Under the pieces are notes generated by a model. It saw only the letters and a program-made list of their open reading frames with translations, was not told the origin of the DNA and ran no database searches. Positions 57,598-64,000 of a stretch of 64,000 bases of DNA are shown piece by piece (the first letter of the stretch is position 1; the number at the start of each line of letters is the position of its first letter). The DNA comes from Boesenbergia rotunda (taxonomy: Eukaryota; Streptophyta; Magnoliopsida; Zingiberales; Zingiberaceae), in contig JAGFNQ010000207.1 of assembly GCA_024364735.1 (NCBI GenBank), positions 55,526-119,525 of the forward strand. The letters are read 5' to 3'. Made by a program: the position numbers and the translations under genes.

Positions 57598-60500
57598 CTA
57601 ATGCCAATCGCTACAGTATCCAATACCACAGGCTCTAACATGACCCTCAAACTTGCTCTGAGGCAAGGCCTTAGTTAAAGGATCCGCTAAATTCCTTTCA
57701 GTGGGAATTTTCTCAATTTGTATATCATTCCTACTTATAATCTCTCTGATCAGATGATAGCGGCGAAGCACGTGTTTGGATCGCTGATGAGACCTTGGTT
57801 CCTTTGCTTGTGCAATAGCTCCATTGTTGTCGCAGTAAACCGGCACTGCTTCATCAATGGTTGGAACCACACCAAGTTCAGAGACAAACTTCTTGATCCA
57901 GACTGCTTCCTTTGCTGCTTCCGAAGCTGCGATATATTCCGCTTCCGTGGTAGAATCCGCTACGGTGTCTTGTTTGGAACTCTTCCAACTTATTGCGCCT
58001 CCATTCAAAGTAAATACGTATCCAGACTGAGATTTGGAGTCATCCTTATCTGTCTGGAAACTGGCATCTGTATACTCACGTATTACCATATCTCCTTCTC
58101 CATATATTAGGAACACATCCTTAGTTCTTCTTAAGTACTTAAGGATTGTCTTGGCAGCCGCCCAATGATTCATTCCTGGATCCGACTTGTATATGCTTGT
58201 GACGCTCAAAGCATATGATACATCGGGCCTTGTACATAACATAGCATACATGATAGATCCTATCGCGGATGCATAAGGAATCTTATTCATGCAAATCCTC
58301 TCGTCTTCTGTGCGCGGACACATAGACTTTGAAAGGTTGATCCCATGCCTGATGGGAATGTAACCTTTCTTGGATTCCGACATGCTAAACCTTTTTAGTA
58401 CTCGGTCTATATATGTAGACTGCGAAAGACCAAGCAATCGTTTTGATCTATCTCTATAGATTCTAATCCCAAGGATATAGGTTGCTTCTCCCAGGTCTTT
58501 CATGGAGAAAGTTTTGGACAACCAAATTTTAACTGTCTGTAAAACTGATATATCGTTTCCTATAAGTAATATGTCATCGACATATAATACTAGGAATATG
58601 ACTGCACTCCCACTAACCTTCTTGTACACACAAGGTTCGTCAGGATTTTGTGAGAAATCAAACTCTTTGATTGTCTCATCAAAACGGATGTTTCAGCTCC
58701 TGGATGCTTGCTTGAGTCCATATATGGATCGTTGAAGCTTGCATACTTTGGTTTTATCAACCGATGTGAAACCTTCAGGTTGTATCATGTATACATCCTC
58801 AAGCAGGTTTCCATTAAGGAAAGCTGTTTTCACATCCATTTGCCTTATCTCATAATCATAATGAGCTGCTATGGCTAGGAGCATCCGAATGGATTTAAGC
58901 ATAGCTACTGGCGAATAGGTTTCGTCATAATCAATTCCTTGTTTCTGACGATATCCTTTTGCCACTAATCTAGCCTTAAAGGTAACAACATTACCTTCCA
59001 TGTCGGTTTTCTTCTTGAAAACCCACTTGCACCCTATGGGCTTAATCCCTTCAGGTGGGTTAACCAAGTCCCATATTTGATTTTCGTACATGGAATCCAT
59101 TTCCGACTTCATGGCTTCAAGCCATTTGTCTCTTTCTGAACTTTTCAAAACATCTTCATAACTGATAGGTTCGTCATCGCTTATGAGTAACACGTCGTTC
59201 GATTCACTTATGAGAAATCCGTATCTCTCTGGAATATTGCGTGTCCTATCAGATCTACAAAGAGGTGGTGTTGTTTTAGGTTCAACTGATACCTCATCAT
59301 TATGAGTTATTGGTTGTGGGTCTAGACTAGGTGTCTCTGTGATGTCTATTGGAGTTTCTTGAACTTTATCAAGTTCAATGCCACTCCCACTGTTTTCTTG
59401 TAAAAGAAATTCTCTTTCCAGAAATACAGCATGCCTTGAAACAAACACCTTTTGTTCCAAGGGATGATAGAATTGGTAACCCTTCGTTTCCTTAGGGTAT
59501 CCAATAAATAGACATCTATCAGACTTAGCATCCAATTTGTCTGATACAGTCCGCTTCAAATAAGCAGGACAACCCCATATCTTAAGGTGAGTTAAGTGAG
59601 GTTTCTTACTATTCCATGTCTCATATGGAGTAGTAGAGACTACCTTGGTCGGGACTCTGTTTAGCAAGTAAACAGCTGTCTTAAGTGCATAGCTCCAAAA
59701 GGATTTTGGAAGAGTTTCATGATTCATCATCGACCTAACCATGTCCATCAAGGTTTGGTTGCGCCTCTCAGATACACCATTATGCTGTGGTGTATACGGC
59801 GGAGTCCATTGGGACAATATCCCATTGTCCCTAAGATAATCTTGAAACTCTTGACTTAAGTATTCACCACCTCGATCGGATCGAAGTATCTTAATACTTT
59901 TGCCAAGCTGTTTCTCTACTTCATTTCTGAACTCTTTGAATTTCTCAAAAGCTTCAGATTTGTGTTTCATCAAGAACACATACTCGAATCGTGAGTGATC
60001 ATCGATAAAGGTGATGAAGTAGCTATAGCCTCCTTGTGCAAGAGTTGACATTGGTCCACATACATCAGTATGTATTAGACCAAGCAATTCTCCCACTGGA
60101 TTACCTTTTCCGAAAAAGGGTAATTTGGTCATCTTGCCTTTTAAGCACGATTCGCATGTATCAAATGAACCGGGTTCAAATGATTCCAAAATTCCACATC
60201 GGTGTAATTTGGTCATGCGTTTCTTACTTACATGGCTAAGACGACAATGCCATGTGTAGGAGTCTATTCGATTATCTATTCGAGCACGTTTGTTGCTAAC
60301 TTCGATATTGAAAACGTCACCGGATAAATCTAACGTGTAGATACCATTGCACAAAGTTCCATTCCCATAAAGAACGCCATTTAAAGTTATGTAACAACAA
60401 TTGTTACTAAAAGTTAAATGATAACCCTTTTCATTTAATCATGAAATAGATACAATGTTCTTTATTAACGAAGGAACAAAATAACAATTATCCAAAACTA
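57598..60500 (-). pseudogene. Ty1/copia pol: GAG-pre-integrase, integrase, RT, RNase H (interrupted)
   Basis: One frame from about 60500 to 57598. In order: pre-integrase (WHCRLSHVSKKRM, then CESCLKGK, the HHCC zinc site), integrase core (HTDVCGPM, FIDDHSR, HNGVSERRNQ: D, D, E all present), RT (KARLVAKGYRQ, MDVKTAFLNG, YVDDILL), RNase H (REYTDASF, STTEAEYIA, ending NLADPLTKALP). Domain order IN before RT defines copia. Breaks: TGA at 58695-58693 in place of an expected W just inside RT, another TGA near 60441, and a one-base frameshift at about 60515 between protease and integrase. Otherwise nearly complete, so the element died recently. Confidence 0.88.
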
Positions 60501-61145
60501 AGACACGTCCAGTGGGAGCTTTAGCAAATATGTTCTGATGGCAACAGCAGCAATCTTTGCTCCATTTCCAACTCGCAAATTCGCTTCTCCTTTGACGAGT
60601 CTTCTTCTATTCCTTAGCCCCTGTATGTCATTACATATATGTGAGCTACACCCAGTATCAGGTACCCAGGTATTTGAGGAAATTGAGTGACATTCAATAA
60701 CGAAGATACTTGAAGAGGATGGGGCATCGGATGCCTTCTTCTTCAAGGACTCAAGATAAACTTTGCAGTTTCTTCGCCAGTGACCCTCCTTGCCACAGTG
60801 ATGGCAAGTGCCTTTTGGTGTCTTTTCAGTCTTTTTGGCCTTTTTCTTCTTTCCTTTATTCTGTTCTTTGGCCTTCCTCTTAGAACCTTTCTTCGAGGAA
60901 CCAACTAACAGTACCATCTTTTGATCCTGCTTCACAGAAGGCTCTACAGTCTTCAGCAGGTTGAGCAACTCAGGAAACTGGTCTGGAGTTGCATTTTCAG
61001 GAGGACGGTTGGGAAGTTGATCTTCAAGGACATAAGCAAGCTTCTCTGCCTTGAGGACTATCCTCAGGTTTCGAAGCCAATCCATGAAGTTTGGCCCAGT
61101 CAGTTTATTGGTGTCCAAAATGGAACGCAAATTCAGAGAAGACAT
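60498..61145 (-). pseudogene. Copia gag-protease with internal deletion
   Basis: 215 residues from ATG 61145. The N-terminal part (LTGPNFMDWLRNLRIVLKAE) is typical of copia gag. Directly after ENATPDQ (~residue 56) comes the region that normally ends the gag core (PELLNLLKTVEPS), so the central gag segment, usually a hundred residues or more, is missing in frame. Then a Lys-rich linker, a CCHC zinc knuckle (CHHCGKEGHWRRNC) and the protease active site (WVPDTGCSSHI). The frame ends at 60498 through the frameshift mentioned for pol. A packaging-competent particle protein is unlikely. Confidence 0.85.
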
Positions 61146-62854
61146 GATCGAGTGATTATCCTAGAAATACAAATTGAGCTTATGTGAGAAGAATGATAAA
61201 AAATGCATCAACATACATTAATTAAATCCTATTTATTTTTCGAATTGAATAATCCTTTTTATCAATTCGGGAGATCGTAAGAAATCTCCAATAGGTTGAT
61301 ATCCAACCATAGATAAGAACCACCATGGCTATGACCATCAAGTTATTCTTAGCTATGAAGGTAGGTAATTATACCGATTACATATCACATATATGTAACT
61401 ATCACTTTATGCTATCAACTAATTGATGTTTGCATAAATCATTGGGTTGTTAACTCATTAACAAGTATGCAACATTATACATAGCACCCAACTGCACCTC
61501 TCTTTACATCGACCTTGGCTGTGGCACAACAAATCGATGCTCCAAGCTTAAGGCTGATCCATTAATCAAGAAATAGTTTTAATATGGTTGGAGCTCATTC
61601 AACCGTTTAGTCAGGCTTGGATGTGTCCAACAACCAAAACTAAGGATTGACCTCTGACTCCAACTATATTATTTATAAACTAATTCCATGGTTTGAACAT
61701 GTTGAGGTTCAAGCCGGGCATGGATGTGTCCATCAACCCAAACGAGAAACAAAACTCCGATTCTAACCATATTAATGGAAGGTGTTGGCCTTAATATTTT
61801 GTAAGGGGTTTTGGGTCTCATCCTTTCTTTTTTAAGCACATTCATGACATATAATTATGTCATGACTAACGATTTCCTTAATAAAGTATGTATGTGACTT
61901 AATTTATCAAGTCTCATCAATTGGATTAGGAATCGGATTTCCAAATCCCGATTTCATACTTTATTCAAGGAATTGTTTTGGGAAATAATTTCCTAAATTG
62001 TCATAATCAATTTCGGAAATAATATGTTTAAGACTTTGATTTCTCTAAATCAAATCTTATTAAATTAAGAGAAAAATTCCCTTAATTCAACCACATATTA
62101 TTTTCATGAAAATCTCATTAAGAAAACTCTATAGGAAATCATTTCCTAATTAATTTGGAGACAACAATATGTAAGAGCATCACCCTCTTAAATCAAATTT
62201 TCAAGATTTGATCACATATTTTATTCATGGATTAATTAATTACAACAAATTATTTTCTAAGGGTGGCTCCCCGAGGCTCAGATACCCAAAGAAAAGAAAT
62301 TTGTCGTAAATCCAATTTGGGGCTCCCGAGGTCAATCCAAATTAAACATGACAATTTATTCAAAATTGGGAAATTAAATTACAACAACTAACTTTAAATT
62401 GGACGGCTCCCCGAGGCTCAATCCAAAATAAAGAATTTTGTTAATAATTTAAAACCAATTCAAATTTAATTGTCAATTAATTGTCCATAAATTTGTCTAG
62501 ACTTTCTTGAAAGAAAGTGCCCAAAATTGCGAGATTTCATAATAGGTTTTCAGAATAATTGTAAGTTTCTGGTACAAAGAAAACTTACATATTTCCAAAA
62601 TTGGAAAATTTCAAAATAGAAATTTCCAAAATTGGAAAGTTTCCAAAGATGGGAAGTTTTCACAATTATCATAAAATTTCAGAAACTAGGATATTTCAAA
62701 GTTTGCGAAATTTCATGAGGATTTCCAAACTTTGAAATTCCTAAATCTAAAATTTATATAATTGGAAAGTTTCCATAATTGAAAATTTTTCCAAAATTGA
62801 GATCATGACAAAGTTTTCCGCAAAACAATTATATGATTATGTCGAACACTAACC
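61146..62854 (-). other. Copia 5' leader
   Basis: AT-rich untranslated region between PBS and gag. It contains three GGCTCCC(C)GAGG(C)TCA motifs (about 62265, 62331, 62403) and a region of TTTCCAAAATTGGAAA-type self-complementary repeats (62575-62800). No ORF of note. Such leaders may hold packaging or dimerisation structures; this is not shown here. Confidence 0.6.
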
Positions 62855-62868
62855 GGCTCTGATACCAC
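62855..62868 (-). other. Copia primer binding site (tRNA-iMet)
   Basis: Minus-strand TGGTATCAGAGCC (62867-62855), one base after the 5' LTR. A perfect match to the usual plant initiator-Met primer site. Confidence 0.9.
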
Positions 62869-64000
62869 TGTTGGGACCGGGTGCATGTTGACAAGGATAC
62901 GGGTTCGTAAATTTTAAAATATTTACGTGCAGCGGAAGAATTAGCATAAATAATTTCTCAAATTATTTTTAACCACGTATCTAGCATGCGACCTTATGAT
63001 GTGTGGACATGATCATAAATTAAAATTTTGCGAAAAGTAAACTAATTTACTTTGTACCTCGCGTAACTCGAAGTAAGGGACGAGATCCAACCGTAGCGTC
63101 CCTTGGAAGCTCCGCCTCTATTCGCGTCCACGCCGAGTTCTCTTCGGGATGACTTCGCAAAGCCACGAGTTTTGTGCCGACGAGAACTACTAGATTCTCC
63201 AAAGGCACAACTAGAATATCAAGAGAGAAAAGATGGAAACTAACCACCAAGTAACGGAATCAAAATTCCGGGAAAGGAAGGAAGGAGTCGCGATCCGCTT
63301 CTTCTTCTTCGGCACCTTCTTGGTGGATGAAGCTCTCGGCCACCCTTGGGATGTGCGCCGGCCCTAGGGGAGGAGAGAGAGCCGGCCCTAGAGAGAGAGA
63401 GGGGCGCCGGCCCTAGAGAGAGAGAGAGTTAGAGAGAGGAGGAGCTACTAATCTCTTGATTAATTGATTGGAATTCAAGCTTGCCTTTGGTTCCTTTATA
63501 TAGTAGCCTCTCCCTTGCCAAGTCTCCCCTTTAACGGAATTAACGGAATAAATTTTCATAAGAAATTTATCTTATAAATTTTCTTGAATTATTCCGTTAT
63601 GCCTAGTTTTATTATAACTAACTTTATAATAAAACAAATACATCTCTCTTTTATTATGGAATAAATTTACAAGAAATTTATAAATTTTTCTTATCATGGA
63701 AAAATCAATTCATAATTTGATTTTATAAAATTAAAATAAACCGATCCATGGTTCATTTTAATTTCCATAAAAAGAATAAATTTCTACAAATTTCTTTATA
63801 TAAATTTCTTTATATAAATTTCTTTATATAGAATTTATTTATTCCATAATTTTATAAAACAAATCGTGCTTGATTTATTTTATAAAATAAACCAAATAAA
63901 TTGTTTTCTCTCCTTGTAGTGGCCGGCCAAACCAAGAGGGTGGGCACCCTCTTTGGCCGGCCACCCAAGCCAAACCCTCGCGAATTAAACTCATTTAATT
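62869..64000 (-). mobile_element. 5' LTR of the Ty1/copia element (partial, runs off the window)
   Basis: TGTTGGGACCGGGTGC..., nearly identical to 55281 onward, with a few substitutions (e.g. C for T in the first 11 bases) and small indels. Minus-strand TATA near 63494-63503. The end and target duplication lie beyond 64000. Confidence 0.88.

Overview
This window is nuclear DNA of a flowering plant. The signs are plant-type receptor kinases with many introns, plant retrotransposon lineages, an Arabidopsis-type tRNA-derived SINE layout and long AT-rich intergenic stretches. The LTR and gene style suggests a repeat-rich monocot; a more exact placement would be a guess. Nothing bacterial, viral-particle-like or organellar is seen, and no rRNA, tRNA gene or CRISPR array was found.

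Two receptor kinases look fully intact when exons are joined at GT/AG sites. The first (6468-10383, + strand) is a G-type lectin S-receptor-like kinase of 8 exons and 831 residues. The second (20716-26365, + strand) is a DUF26 cysteine-rich receptor-like kinase of 7 exons and 639 residues. Both should sit in the plasma membrane with a sugar-binding or redox-type ectodomain outside and a Ser/Thr kinase inside, and both keep the Gly loop, VAVK lysine, HRD and DFG residues. A small gene at 384-764 (- strand) encodes a lone viroplasmin/RNase H1-type hybrid-binding domain.

The rest is mostly mobile DNA. 1980-4390 holds Sirevirus-like LTR sequence with 87-bp tandem repeats and a cluster of palindromes. 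4489-5480 is an LTR block that interrupts a sequence duplicated on both sides of the lectin kinase. 12704-15213 is the end of a Tat-type Ty3/gypsy element with an antisense accessory ORF. 15899-20312 is a truncated chromovirus-type Ty3/gypsy element that stops 400 bp before the second kinase; a solo LTR sits in that kinase's second intron. 26800-30689 is a large LTR carrying a Tourist-like MITE. 32182-38795 is a 3.3-kb head-to-tail duplication of a foldback element plus nested LTRs. 36371-46821 is a minus-strand chromovirus-type element with PBS, PPT and mismatched (mosaic) LTRs. 46906-49896 is a decayed En/Spm-type (Transposase_24) gene carrying a SINE with a 16-bp target duplication. 50075-53762 holds another Sirevirus-like LTR, a 121-bp minisatellite and a hAT transposase pseudogene. 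53844-55280 is a second Tat-type fragment, cut by a young Ty1/copia element (55281 to beyond 64000, - strand) that has near-identical LTRs but a gag deletion, a frameshift and in-frame stops.

The genes do not form a pathway. The biology here is two receptor-kinase loci kept intact in a nest of successive insertions, and the most informative signals are those that record the order of the insertions and rearrangements.
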